Positions 1-6,886 of a stretch of 41,407 nucleotides of DNA are shown in pieces. The notes below the pieces were generated by a model. The model saw only the letters and a list, made by a program, of their open reading frames with translations, made no database searches and had not been told where the DNA came from. The stretch lies in the IMG/VR virus record IMGVR_UViG_3300040801_000898, positions 1-41,407 of that record; one strand, 5' to 3'. Positions within the stretch are counted from its first letter, which is position 1, and every line of letters begins with the position of its first letter. This stretch comes from a virus. Both the position numbers and the translations under genes were made by a program.

Positions 1-2
1 CG

Positions 3-125
3 GAGTTGCGCGATAAGCTGGCAGACGTGATGGGCGCTGCCCCGTATTCAAGCATTTACAGGGCGCTTTACGAATACCACAAAGCCATCCTCGCACTGAT
101 GGAGGACACGGACGATGCCTCTTGA
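3..125 (+). CDS. 3' part of a gene split by the window ends
   Basis: An open frame runs from the left edge to a TGA at 123-125 with no start of its own. The frame continues exactly from the open frame that leaves the right edge (41242-41407): the last G plus the first two bases CG make an Ala codon, and the joined protein is 96 residues. The joined segment reads as one Ala/Glu/Arg-rich helix (EREACA-A-ELRDKLADVM). Function unknown. The junction is the main evidence that the sequence is circular. Confidence 0.7.
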   Translation, partial: ELRDKLADVMGAAPYSSIYRALYEYHKAILALMEDTDDAS

Positions 126-327
126 TGAAGCACCCAGACAACACGGCGAAAACGGATGGAGATGGTGGACCCCCGGACAGCCCGAACATGGCTTACAGGG
201 TTTTTGCACCCGCGAAGATCGTGACGCCTTTAGTGCAGGCGGCAACGGGCCATTCCGTCGCGTTGCCATGCCCGGTGGCCGCACCCTTCCACAAATGCCC
301 AGAACAAAGGACACCCCCAATGACTGA
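115..327 (+). CDS. Hypothetical protein, 70 aa (uncertain)
   Basis: The ATG at 115 has a GGAGG about ten bases upstream and overlaps the end of the preceding gene. The frame ends at 327, overlapping the next start at 320. A competing frame starting at ATG 125 (TGATGA overlap) runs through to 562, so the coding frame between 125 and 320 is not certain. The product is rich in Gly, Pro and Arg and shows no recognisable domain. Confidence 0.35.
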   Translation: MPLDEAPRQHGENGWRWWTPGQPEHGLQGFCTREDRDAFSAGGNGPFRRVAMPGGRTLPQMPRTKDTPND

Positions 328-562
328 CGCGGTGGCAATACACAATCAAAAGATGGGTCTGGTGATCCATAAAGAGTACATGGGCGAGTACACTATACAC
401 GCCCAACGCCTGACGGGAAAACTCAGCGCTAACGCGGTATTTATACAGGTACGCAGCAAAAACAATGTCAAGATGATTGAATTTGCGATGACGCTTGAAC
501 AGCTTTACACTCGCAGTATACTTGATGAAGTACGTAGCAGAACAGCAGGGATGACAGTATGA
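320..562 (+). CDS. Hypothetical protein, 80 aa
   Basis: The start ATG at 320 follows AAAGGACACCCCCA, and the stop overlaps the next ATG at 559, as expected for translational coupling. The product begins MTDAVAIHNQ and looks like a compact alpha/beta fold with charged residues. No family is recognised. The same frame is open back to 125, so a 146-residue form with a Pro-rich N-terminus cannot be excluded. Confidence 0.6.
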   Translation: MTDAVAIHNQKMGLVIHKEYMGEYTIHAQRLTGKLSANAVFIQVRSKNNVKMIEFAMTLEQLYTRSILDEVRSRTAGMTV

Positions 563-1122
563 TTGTGCTTTTGGGAGACAGCAATATTGAGTTTGATGGA
601 CACGGCTGGGATGCGGCGTTTAGGCGCTTGCAAACAACGTATCCGCTAGTGTCTATACCGGGCGGTACTTCTAGCGACGTTCTGGCTGTACTCAAGAATG
701 AGCGGACATGGTATCAATTTATCCGACACCTTATGGACCCTGACGCGCCTACGGTGGTAAAGACAAACAGCACTTGGCATTTTATCATCAACACGGGCAT
801 TAACGACATGATCCAGAAGGAAGGATATTTTCGTTACGTCAAAAACCATATCGACATGCTGCGCCATATTAAAAAGCAGCGCGGGTTGGTGTGTTCGCGG
901 GCTAACGTGTACTTCATGCCCTCACACTACACCGGGCATTGGAAACTTGAGTTGCGTCGTAGGATGCTGCAAGCGGCTTGCTGGTTCGTTGACGCAGAAT
1001 TTATCGACCTAAAGAAGCGCGATCAATACACTGTGTATAATAGCCCAGAAGACCCTTGGCATTTGTTCAAAATGTCATACGAAATTATAGCCCAAGACAT
1101 ACAAGAAAAGGATTTGACATAG
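559..1122 (+). CDS. SGNH/GDSL-like hydrolase, 187 aa
   Basis: The protein has the block pattern of SGNH hydrolases. Block I is GDSN at residues 6-9 with the nucleophile Ser8, a Gly pair lies at 35-36 (block II position), GIND at 80-83 (block III) and DPWH at 165-168 (block V with Asp165 and His168). The family hydrolyses esters or acetyl groups on lipids, sugars or glycans. In a phage it could trim a host surface glycan or an intracellular metabolite, but there is no signal peptide, so it probably acts in the cytoplasm. It overlaps the previous gene by four bases. The triad is visible in the sequence; the substrate is unknown. Confidence 0.7.
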   Translation: MIVLLGDSNIEFDGHGWDAAFRRLQTTYPLVSIPGGTSSDVLAVLKNERTWYQFIRHLMDPDAPTVVKTNSTWHFIINTGINDMIQKEGYFRYVKNHIDMLRHIKKQRGLVCSRANVYFMPSHYTGHWKLELRRRMLQAACWFVDAEFIDLKKRDQYTVYNSPEDPWHLFKMSYEIIAQDIQEKDLT

Positions 1123-1124
1123 TT

Positions 1125-1355
1125 ATGTGGGACCAGCAAGCGAACGAGAGTAGGGCAAAGCCTGTAGTTATTCGTGACGTAGAGTACCCATCACAAGCAG
1201 CGGCAGCGCGGGCTATGGGGGTAACGCCTCAGGCAATCCGCTGGGCGCAGAAATATGGGTCTCTTGATCGCATCGGTACGGTGACCCGGTATCGTGTAGG
1301 TGATTACCCCAAGTTAGGGGATAACAATGGAGAGCAGAGATATGCACTGGATTAA
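1125..1355 (+). CDS. NUMOD1/HTH-like small protein, 76 aa
   Basis: I take the ATG at 1125, preceded by AAAAGGAT twelve bases upstream, rather than an earlier in-frame ATG at 1056 that lies inside the hydrolase gene. Residues about 19-45 (VEYPSQAAAARAMGVTPQAI) look like the NUMOD1-type helix-turn-helix found in phage and homing-endonuclease proteins, which binds DNA. A copy of the dispersed palindrome near the 3' end encodes YPKLGD. It could be a small regulator; the evidence is a weak motif only. Confidence 0.55.
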   Translation: MWDQQANESRAKPVVIRDVEYPSQAAAARAMGVTPQAIRWAQKYGSLDRIGTVTRYRVGDYPKLGDNNGEQRYALD

Positions 1356-1527
1356 ATTGACATTTGCGAATGACGCTGGTATAGTATGGGTAAACTTGGC
1401 TGAGTGCGGTATGATCCAACCTGACCCACAAGGTAACGGATGCCACATCTTTACGAAGCGCACAGGGCCAGTACACGTGCGCCAGTCTATTGAGCAAGTA
1501 CTTAACGCCAAAGCCTATGGAGCATGA
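1342..1527 (+). CDS. Hypothetical protein, 61 aa
   Basis: The start at 1342 (MHWIKLTF) is preferred because GGAG lies nine bases upstream. An in-frame ATG at 1327 is also possible, using the GGGG of the dispersed palindrome as its ribosome site. The protein appears to be a small beta-rich domain with no recognised family. It overlaps the preceding gene by 14 bases and ends just before the next start. Confidence 0.55.
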   Translation: MHWIKLTFANDAGIVWVNLAECGMIQPDPQGNGCHIFTKRTGPVHVRQSIEQVLNAKAYGA

Positions 1528-1531
1528 TAAA

Positions 1532-2041
1532 ATGATGGAAACTGATACAGAACGCAGAGCAAGCGCCGCAGGGTACATGCGCGAACATCGGGCTGCATGG
1601 CGATCTGCAGGGTTTAAGCCTAGTCAGATGATGCTGCATGAGGCAGACCGCAAGAAGGTTACTGCATACATGGAGCTTGTCAAGTACGAGCGCCTTCTTA
1701 CCCTAGTCAAGGGGAAAGACGAGGAAGCCGTTGACCTAGCGGCGACGCGCAACACGCCTAAGCTACCGCCATATGACATAGTAGAGGATTTCCGCGCGAA
1801 GCTAGAAAACGTAGACAACGACGCAGCGCGATCTGCTAACCAGTTGTTCGGAGCAGTGCGGCATTACAGCAAGCTATACAGGGAGCACAAAGCAGCGTCA
1901 AACCTAGACGAGTTTGATGACGAAAAAGCAGCGCTAGCTGTCGTGTACGGTAACCTAGCTAGCGCGGCGTTTAAGCTAGCTAAGGCAACCGTTGAGAGCG
2001 CACTAGAGGAACTAAAGAAAGGTAAAGACGATGCCGGGTAA
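1532..2041 (+). CDS. Hypothetical helical protein, 169 aa
   Basis: The start is placed at ATG 1532 with GGAG eight bases upstream; in-frame ATGs at 1517 and 1535 are alternatives. The product is strongly helical and charged, with Ala-, Glu- and Lys-rich segments that may form coiled coils, and ends in a Lys/Asp tail. A dispersed palindrome at 1700-1714 encodes LTLVKGK. The N-terminal part (AAGYMREHRAAWRSAGFKPS) resembles short phage helical proteins of unknown role. No function is assigned. Confidence 0.65.
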   Translation: MMETDTERRASAAGYMREHRAAWRSAGFKPSQMMLHEADRKKVTAYMELVKYERLLTLVKGKDEEAVDLAATRNTPKLPPYDIVEDFRAKLENVDNDAARSANQLFGAVRHYSKLYREHKAASNLDEFDDEKAALAVVYGNLASAAFKLAKATVESALEELKKGKDDAG

Positions 2042-2516
2042 GGCACCGCAAATCGGTAACAACGCTATGGGAGACTGGGTACTGCGCCAGCGCCAGTTAT
2101 CGCCAGCGCAGGTTGTTGCAGAAGAACAGCGCATAGCTTTTAGTACAAATGTTATGTCAAACTACCTAGTACCGTTTGACAATCCAGATACTGTAACGCC
2201 GTGTGTAAGTTGTGGCGCGTTGGTCACAATTAAGTTTGCAGTCTGCCCGTTTTGCGACAAGGAAACTAAATATGTACAACGTTATAACTCAGCATATAGT
2301 GCTGGAAATCCCGAAGAACGGCAGCAGGACACTAGTACAGGCCACTACCCTAACTTGGGGGAAGAAAAGCATGAAATGCATGGGTCACGCTACGTTGAAG
2401 CAGTTGTTAGAAGACCGGATACCGGCGCAGGTACGGAAGGAGAAACAACCGAAACCGCCGTATCAGGTAGTGGCGGTGATAAGAAACCCGATGACCCGCC
2501 TAGAGAGCATGATTAA
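2031..2516 (+). CDS. Zinc-ribbon protein with disordered tail, 161 aa
   Basis: The start at 2031 has AAGGTAAAGACG in front and overlaps the previous gene by 11 bases. Two CxxC knuckles (CVSC and CPFC, residues about 57-75) indicate a zinc ribbon, typical of nucleic-acid or protein contacts. After the ribbon the sequence becomes low-complexity (Gly, Glu, Asp, Pro). This tail overlaps the sulfotransferase-like gene out of frame by 245 bases. The ribbon is convincing; whether the whole tail is translated is less sure. Confidence 0.55.
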   Translation: MPGKAPQIGNNAMGDWVLRQRQLSPAQVVAEEQRIAFSTNVMSNYLVPFDNPDTVTPCVSCGALVTIKFAVCPFCDKETKYVQRYNSAYSAGNPEERQQDTSTGHYPNLGEEKHEMHGSRYVEAVVRRPDTGAGTEGETTETAVSGSGGDKKPDDPPREHD

Positions 2517-2853
2517 CGAGTACATGAACATAAAGGGCGCTAGCTTGAATGACGCAATGAAGGCGGCGGCTGAGCAATCGCATATCATCTTTAAGCCGCA
2601 ATGGCACTTCATAGACACTGACGGTGGCGTTGACTGTGAGTTACATATGTTTTCTATGGAGCGCATACACAACGCTGTGAAGTTTATAACAAGTGACAAG
2701 ATTACGGCAGCGCCTAGAAAGAATGATGGTCGGGGGAGGCGCAAGGTAGCGTTCCCGCACATAAAAGAGCATAATATGTGTTCCGAAGTGCTGTCACTGT
2801 ATGAGCCTGACTTCTACATCTACGAAAATCTTACCCTAAGAGAGAGGAAATGA
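2272..2853 (+). CDS. Sulfotransferase-like protein, 193 aa
   Basis: The N-terminus has IPKNGSRTL (residues 13-21), which matches the 5'-phosphosulfate loop of sulfotransferases. VVAVIRNPMTRLESMINEYM (residues 66-85) matches the 3'-phosphate-binding RNPxxRxxS region, and the end LSLYEPDFYIYENL has the usual C-terminal pattern. The family moves sulfate from PAPS to hydroxyl or amino groups. The start at 2272 follows AAGGAAACTAAAT; longer in-frame starts add only unrelated residues. A dispersed palindrome at 2347-2361 is read here as TLTWGK. The target is unknown; a host metabolite or surface group is possible. Confidence 0.65.
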   Translation: MYNVITQHIVLEIPKNGSRTLVQATTLTWGKKSMKCMGHATLKQLLEDRIPAQVRKEKQPKPPYQVVAVIRNPMTRLESMINEYMNIKGASLNDAMKAAAEQSHIIFKPQWHFIDTDGGVDCELHMFSMERIHNAVKFITSDKITAAPRKNDGRGRRKVAFPHIKEHNMCSEVLSLYEPDFYIYENLTLRERK

Positions 2854-2856
2854 CTA

Positions 2857-3225
2857 ATGCTTGAAGTAATCAAAGAGTTGATACCGCTATTGGATGGCGC
2901 TAAAACTGGTGCTATCTGGTTGATAGCAGCTTACTTGGGCTTGCTAGTGCTGCAAATATTTGCCTACGCAACTTGTTTTGCGTTTCTAGTATGGGCTGCT
3001 AAAGAGGTTATCACATATGGTATCCGTATGGGTACTAGTGACGCAGTAAACCGTAACATTCATCATGTACGTTTTGAGTATGATGGGCGCAAAGCTGAGT
3101 TGATGGTTACTAATGACGTGTTAGCGCAACTTATGACCGAGATTGTGGCTCCAAACAGGCTTTACATTGACAACAGCGATATTGTTGAGGCTACAGCCAC
3201 CTTGAGAAAGGCGAAGCAAAAATGA
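2857..3225 (+). CDS. Membrane protein, 122 aa
   Basis: Residues about 18-50 form a long hydrophobic stretch (IWLIAAYLGLLVLQIFAYAT and on) that could make one long or two short membrane helices. A soluble, charged C-terminal half of about 70 residues follows. The gene starts after AGAGGAAATGACTA, where a degenerate dispersed palindrome (2833-2847) supplies the ribosome site. The stop overlaps the next start by four bases. Function unknown. Confidence 0.65.
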   Translation: MLEVIKELIPLLDGAKTGAIWLIAAYLGLLVLQIFAYATCFAFLVWAAKEVITYGIRMGTSDAVNRNIHHVRFEYDGRKAELMVTNDVLAQLMTEIVAPNRLYIDNSDIVEATATLRKAKQK

Positions 3226-3428
3226 GATTTATGGTAGAACGAGACGAGCTAAAGTCTTGGGCTTACCTAGTAACTGACTTGCAGGCTGGCGAAGACCTAG
3301 CCCGGTTCAAGCAGGCACAGGACGCCCATGATTATGCTGCGTGGATGAACGCGCAAGTACTTACCCTAAATGCGGGTAAAGCTCAAACCGGGGGAACCCA
3401 TGCGAAAGCTGATGAACATACAGATTGA
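3222..3428 (+). CDS. Hypothetical protein, 68 aa
   Basis: A small acidic protein starting with ATGA overlap to the membrane protein gene and preceded by AAGGCGAAGC. It overlaps the helicase gene by 29 bases. A palindrome variant at 3363-3377 encodes TLNAGK. No domain recognised. Confidence 0.55.
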   Translation: MRFMVERDELKSWAYLVTDLQAGEDLARFKQAQDAHDYAAWMNAQVLTLNAGKAQTGGTHAKADEHTD

Positions 3429-4725
3429 AGACAGCGACAGAATGGCTAGTGAGGGCGACCTGCCTAACTATAGCCTAGCTGGCACTGGTAAAACACTGTC
3501 AACGCTGGAAGCGTTCAAGAAGGCTGGCCATAAACGTGGTCTAGTACTCTGCCCCCCAATTGCTGTGGCTATGTGGGAAGAAGAAATTAAGAGTTGGTTA
3601 GGCGCTGACGTGCAAGTACTCAAGAATGGTGGTACAACTATACGCAAAGCCGCAGACTTTGTTGTGTGCGCCTTCGATACTGCTAAAGGCACACAGCGCC
3701 CATACATTTATAAAGCCTTTGACGAGGGCGCTATGATCCTTGACGAGGCTCACTATTTACGTAGATACGACAGCAAGCGCACCTGTGCTGTATTCGGCAA
3801 TAGGACCGATGGTGCAGGCGGATTTAGCGAGAAATTTGACCAAGTGTGGTCGCTTACTGGTAACCCGATCTACAGGCACCATGACGATTTGTGGAGCCAG
3901 CTAGCGCCCCTGTTCCCTGACGTGTTAGATCAGTACGGCTGTTTAGAGTATGAAGACTTTGTGCGTAACTTTTGCGTCGCCAAGCTGAAAAAACATCATC
4001 CTAATATGGAGCCTAGACTTACTATTATTCGGTCGCAGAATGAGCCTATCATCAACAAGATTTTGTACAAGGACATTCGCGCAATCCGTAGGTTGGAAGC
4101 GCCTGATTTGCCTGAGTTGGTCACTAGCAGGTTGTTCCCCGCAATGGGGGTAATACCTAGCGAGTATGCTAAGCTGGTAAATAAAATGTCTGAGGGAGAT
4201 TTGTTAAAAGCGCTGGTAAGTACTGACAAAGATGACGAATACATGATGCAACAAGTATGGCAAGCTGTAGCGCTGGCCAAGGTAAAAAGCGGTAGCGAGT
4301 ACATAGCAGAGTGTGTAAGGACAGCGCCTGTACTGGTGGGGGTCTGGAACAGCAGTGTGGGTGAAGCTTACTTGGACGCGCTAAACAAGATGGGCGTAAC
4401 GGCCAAACGAGTGTACGGCGCTACCCCACAATCAGAGCGTGAGGCTATCAGGGATGCCTTTAACAATGGCGACATTGACTGCATCATTGGCCAGATGCAA
4501 GCTATGGGGGTTAGTTGGAACCTACAAAAAGCAAGTAACCGGGTAGTGATTGCGCAAGACCACTTTAGCCCGTCAGTGATTGAGCAGTTTTATAAGCGCG
4601 TGTACCGTACAGGGCAAAAGAACAAAACGTACTTGGACTTCTTTACGTCTAAACATCCGCTGGACATGGCTATCGAAAAGATACGCAGACAGCGGCAACG
4701 CTCTCAAGAAAAGTCTCTTGGGTAA
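3400..4725 (+). CDS. SNF2-type superfamily 2 helicase, 441 aa
   Basis: ATP-dependent DNA translocase or helicase. Walker A is AGTGKT (residues 27-32), the DEAH box is at 114-117, motif III is LTGNP (151-155), and the C-terminal lobe ends with QFYKRVYRTGQKN, the motif VI of SNF2-type phage helicases. The start at 3400 follows GGGGGAACCC. Only about 26 residues precede Walker A, so the usual upstream Q-like segment is short or missing. It probably works in replication or recombination with the Cas4-like nuclease downstream. Confidence 0.85.
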   Translation: MRKLMNIQIEDSDRMASEGDLPNYSLAGTGKTLSTLEAFKKAGHKRGLVLCPPIAVAMWEEEIKSWLGADVQVLKNGGTTIRKAADFVVCAFDTAKGTQRPYIYKAFDEGAMILDEAHYLRRYDSKRTCAVFGNRTDGAGGFSEKFDQVWSLTGNPIYRHHDDLWSQLAPLFPDVLDQYGCLEYEDFVRNFCVAKLKKHHPNMEPRLTIIRSQNEPIINKILYKDIRAIRRLEAPDLPELVTSRLFPAMGVIPSEYAKLVNKMSEGDLLKALVSTDKDDEYMMQQVWQAVALAKVKSGSEYIAECVRTAPVLVGVWNSSVGEAYLDALNKMGVTAKRVYGATPQSEREAIRDAFNNGDIDCIIGQMQAMGVSWNLQKASNRVVIAQDHFSPSVIEQFYKRVYRTGQKNKTYLDFFTSKHPLDMAIEKIRRQRQRSQEKSLG

Positions 4726-4726
4726 T

Positions 4727-4741
4727 CCCCTAAACGAGGGG
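4727..4741. repeat. Dispersed palindrome copy, intergenic
   Basis: CCCCTAAACGAGGGG directly after the helicase stop and 25 bases before the next start. In RNA it could fold as a five-base-pair hairpin with a five-base loop. Confidence 0.8.
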
Positions 4742-4765
4742 AAACAGCAAAAGAAAGGCAATACT

Positions 4766-5077
4766 ATGGGTATCGAAGACTACAACGACAGCCACACGTT
4801 TAAGAAAAACCATAGCGACGAACACATGAAGAACATGGACGAGCTTATTGAACGACACATCACTGCGCTATTCGAAGAGGCGAACGTTAGAAATATTTGC
4901 GGAGAGTGTATTATTAAAAGCTTGATGGTATCTATTATGGGAACCGCGCTAGTAAATTTCGGACTTAAAGATGGTGTGCAGACTATGGAAACTGCTGCTA
5001 AGCTAAGCACTTTGGACTTTATGACGGGCCGCAAGCTGTCAAAAGTTATTCGCGTTAACGAACAAAAGAAACATTAA
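4766..5077 (+). CDS. Hypothetical protein, 103 aa
   Basis: The ATG at 4766 follows AAAGGCAATACT. The frame is open upstream into the helicase gene, but those residues look non-coding. The product is mainly helical with His- and Asp-rich N-terminal residues, two cysteines in NICGECI, and a hydrophobic middle. It is the last gene before a clear promoter at 5086, so it probably closes the first transcription unit. No family recognised. Confidence 0.6.
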   Translation: MGIEDYNDSHTFKKNHSDEHMKNMDELIERHITALFEEANVRNICGECIIKSLMVSIMGTALVNFGLKDGVQTMETAAKLSTLDFMTGRKLSKVIRVNEQKKH

Positions 5078-5085
5078 AAAAGTGC

Positions 5086-5114
5086 TTGACAACAGTTATA
5101 GAGTATGCTATAAC
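5086..5114 (+). promoter_or_regulatory. Sigma70-like promoter with overlapping operator dyad
   Basis: TTGACA (5086-5091), a 17-base spacer and TATAAC (5109-5114) lie 25 bases upstream of the Cas4-like gene. A perfect inverted repeat, AGTTATAG (5094-5101) and CTATAACT (5108-5115), covers the spacer and the -10 box. This is where a repressor would sit. Confidence 0.8.
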
Positions 5115-5138
5115 TGGTAGTAAGAAAAGGGTCACTTC

Positions 5139-5918
5139 ATGCACGAACGTATAAAGCTTATTGCCCCCATTGTGGACCATGTTATGCAGACTTCTGCACC
5201 TGATACATGGCCTACATATGATGGCAAGATGCTTGATCGTACGCGCTATGTTACGTCGTCAGAAGCTGGATTTTGTATTCGCCGCATATGGTTCAGCAAG
5301 AACATTACCCTACCTGAGGGTAAAGTTAAGTGGGGATTTTTTGAGCGCGGACATAGCCACGAAGCGTGGTTAGTAAGTAAGTTGCATCAAGCAGACTGTG
5401 AGTTAAAGTTTAAGTTTGTGGGTGACGAGCAAGTTTCGTTTTACGCCGGGTATCAAAGCGGTACGCCAGACGGTGTTGCTTACAACTACGAAACTAATGA
5501 GACAATACTGCTTGAGTTTAAGAGCATTGACCCTAGAACAAAAGTTAGCGCTCTCCCTAAAAAAGAGCACGTGCTACAGACTATACAGAATATGGACTTA
5601 GTAGAAGAGTGCTTAGACATAGTGTTCGACTATGCAGTAATAGCCTACTTTGATGCTAGTGACTATTCTATGGTTTACGAGTTTATGATTGACCGTAGTA
5701 ACCCTAAGGTAGGGGACGTTATGGTTGCCTTAGAAGCCCGCGCCGAGAGGGTAATGAAAGCTACTTCGGCAGATGAGTTAGAAGCTGAGGGTATGTATAA
5801 CGGTGGATGTAAATACTGCCCATTCACAAGCCAGTGTTCAGCTTCCGTAACAGCGACAAAACAGGAGAAACAGAATTATGACCGCATCGGCAAAACAAGC
5901 AACGCAGTCTTTGGATAA
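5139..5918 (+). CDS. Cas4-like PD-(D/E)XK exonuclease, 259 aa
   Basis: A RecB/Cas4-type nuclease is indicated by GTPDG with Asp111, LLEFKS with Glu126 and Lys128, a following Gln-containing helix (QTIQNM), and four cysteines placed as in Cas4: Cys46, and CKYCPFTSQC with Cys224, 227 and 233. These would bind a 4Fe-4S cluster. His74 lies in GHSHE. Such phage nucleases resect DNA ends for recombination or replication; no CRISPR array is near. It is the first gene after the strong promoter and starts after AAAAGGGTCACTTC. Two dispersed palindromes lie inside (ITLPEGK, NPKVGD). Confidence 0.8.
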   Translation: MHERIKLIAPIVDHVMQTSAPDTWPTYDGKMLDRTRYVTSSEAGFCIRRIWFSKNITLPEGKVKWGFFERGHSHEAWLVSKLHQADCELKFKFVGDEQVSFYAGYQSGTPDGVAYNYETNETILLEFKSIDPRTKVSALPKKEHVLQTIQNMDLVEECLDIVFDYAVIAYFDASDYSMVYEFMIDRSNPKVGDVMVALEARAERVMKATSADELEAEGMYNGGCKYCPFTSQCSASVTATKQEKQNYDRIGKTSNAVFG

Positions 5919-6207
5919 TATCAAGCCGCTCATTAAGCGCTTGTTGGACCTTCGCCAAGACAAGAAAGACATTGAAGCTGAGATTAAAGAGCTTGACGCA
6001 GAAGTGCGCCCGGTGATTGCTCAGCGCGGTAAGATGCAGATTGACAACTACATCTTTGAGTGTAAAGAGCAGGCTGGCCGCAAGTCTATTGACAAGGTAG
6101 CGCTGGCTGCGTTCCTTGAGCAACACGGCAAGAGCGTCGAAGACTTTGAAAAGCAGGGCGCACCGTTCACAACGCTCAATGTCACAGAAGCCGCGAAGGT
6201 GCTGTAA
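5878..6207 (+). CDS. Coiled-coil protein, 109 aa
   Basis: A good ribosome site (AGGAGAAACAGAATT) precedes ATG 5878. Residues about 18-50 are a heptad-like charged helix (LIKRLLDLRQDKKDIEAEIK and on), followed by a small domain. It overlaps the nuclease gene by 41 bases, suggesting coupled expression and perhaps a nuclease partner. Phage single-strand-annealing accessory proteins can look like this, but no family can be named. Confidence 0.7.
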   Translation: MTASAKQATQSLDNIKPLIKRLLDLRQDKKDIEAEIKELDAEVRPVIAQRGKMQIDNYIFECKEQAGRKSIDKVALAAFLEQHGKSVEDFEKQGAPFTTLNVTEAAKVL

Positions 6208-6260
6208 TGGCCACCAAAGACCCGGTTAACGCTATATCGTACTGTTGTCGGTGTGTTTGA
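6207..6260 (+). CDS. Possible 17-residue mini-ORF
   Basis: ATG 6207 overlaps the preceding stop (TAATG), has AAGGT seven bases upstream, and ends at TGA 6258-6260. The peptide contains CCRC. It may be a coupling or leader peptide before the structured region that follows. Could be chance. Confidence 0.25.
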   Translation: MATKDPVNAISYCCRCV

Positions 6261-6265
6261 GAAAT

Positions 6266-6280
6266 CCCCTCACTGAGGGG
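6266..6280. repeat. Dispersed palindrome copy, intergenic
   Basis: CCCCTCACTGAGGGG, a perfect palindrome with seven-base arms around one central C. It lies between the coiled-coil gene and the structured leader of the first Acb2-like gene. Confidence 0.85.
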
Positions 6281-6282
6281 TA

Positions 6283-6357
6283 GCGCTGTCGCCTCATTTC
6301 CACCACGTCTTAGTCACACGGTGGGGTTCTGTCCCGAACTCACCGAGGCGGCAGCGC
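6283..6357 (+). promoter_or_regulatory. Structured RNA leader of the first Acb2-like gene
   Basis: A 13-base closing stem pairs GCGCTGTCGCCTC (6283-6295) with GAGGCGGCAGCGC (6345-6357) with one G-U pair. Inside, CCACC (6300-6304) can pair with GGTGG (6320-6324). Alternatively GGTGGGGTTC can pair with GAACTCACC. The two inner stems exclude each other, as in attenuators or riboswitches. The ATG follows 20 bases later. Structure is inferred by eye. Confidence 0.55.
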
Positions 6358-6377
6358 GCAAAACAAAAGAGGTCACA

Positions 6378-6770
6378 ATGGGAGTGGACAACCCGAACCG
6401 CGAGAACAAGCGCTACCTTCCAGAGCAGCGCCCAACACGGGACTATAGCGATAGCCCGCTACATAGAGGAAAGCCACGTATGGCAACGGAAAAAGATAGC
6501 CTTACCAAGAGCGTCGGTCAATGGAAAGTCGGCGCGGACTTTAATCCTAGCGGCGCGTCGTCTGTCAACGCTATCAAGACAGTATGCGCGGACGCCATCG
6601 ACACGATTAATCGCTTTGTAGATGACAAGCTTGGGTACGGACAGCCCGGCGATGCTTCTTGCGCTGTCGAGTACTTTAAAGAAGTTGAGCGTCTGCGTAG
6701 CCAAGCGGTCGATCAGATTGAAATGGCTGCTATGCTAGCGGTCAAGGCGGTCACGAAATCCCCTCGCTGA
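6378..6770 (+). CDS. Acb2/Tad1-hook-like protein, 130 aa
   Basis: The C-terminal half has VGADFNPSG (residues 51-59), then a helical region ending in QIEMAAMLAVKAVTK (about 113-127). This is the pattern I associate with the Acb2/Tad1 hook family, small phage proteins that bind cyclic nucleotide signals and so block CBASS or Thoeris defence. The first 40 residues are polar and variable; an in-frame ATG at 6480 would give only the hook part. The gene's last codons lie in a dispersed palindrome (6760-6774). Family call from motif memory; ligand binding is inference. Confidence 0.55.
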   Translation: MGVDNPNRENKRYLPEQRPTRDYSDSPLHRGKPRMATEKDSLTKSVGQWKVGADFNPSGASSVNAIKTVCADAIDTINRFVDDKLGYGQPGDASCAVEYFKEVERLRSQAVDQIEMAAMLAVKAVTKSPR

Positions 6771-6774
6771 GGGG
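6760..6774. repeat. Dispersed palindrome copy over a stop codon
   Basis: CCCCTCGCTGAGGGG; the TGA inside it is the stop of the first Acb2-like gene. The flanks match the copy at 6266 (AAATCCCCT before it). Confidence 0.8.
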
Positions 6775-6782
6775 AAGGTATT

Positions 6783-6863
6783 AGCAGGGTTCCTTGTCCC
6801 CCAAGACTTGCCCCTGCTGATAGCGACCTAACGGGCGGCTGTCGCTCAAGAAAATAGCCGCCC
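6783..6863 (+). promoter_or_regulatory. Structured leader before the 261-residue gene
   Basis: Two GC-rich hairpins are visible: AGCAGGG (6783-6789) with CCCTGCT further on, and GGGCGGCT (6833-6840) with AGCCGCCC (6856-6863). Together with the leaders at 6283 and 7710 they form a set of structured upstream regions for three consecutive genes. Confidence 0.45.
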
Positions 6864-6886
6864 ACTACCCATATGAGGAATGACAA

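Noticed and set aside
125-319. Long form of the 320-562 gene starting at ATG 125
   Set aside because: The added residues are Pro-rich and low in protein character, and ATG 320 has its own ribosome site. It remains possible because of the TGATGA overlap.
6283-6357. Possible tRNA in the first leader
   Set aside because: The closing stem is 13 bases and there is no anticodon arm or GTTCRA T-loop in the right place. It fits a leader structure better.
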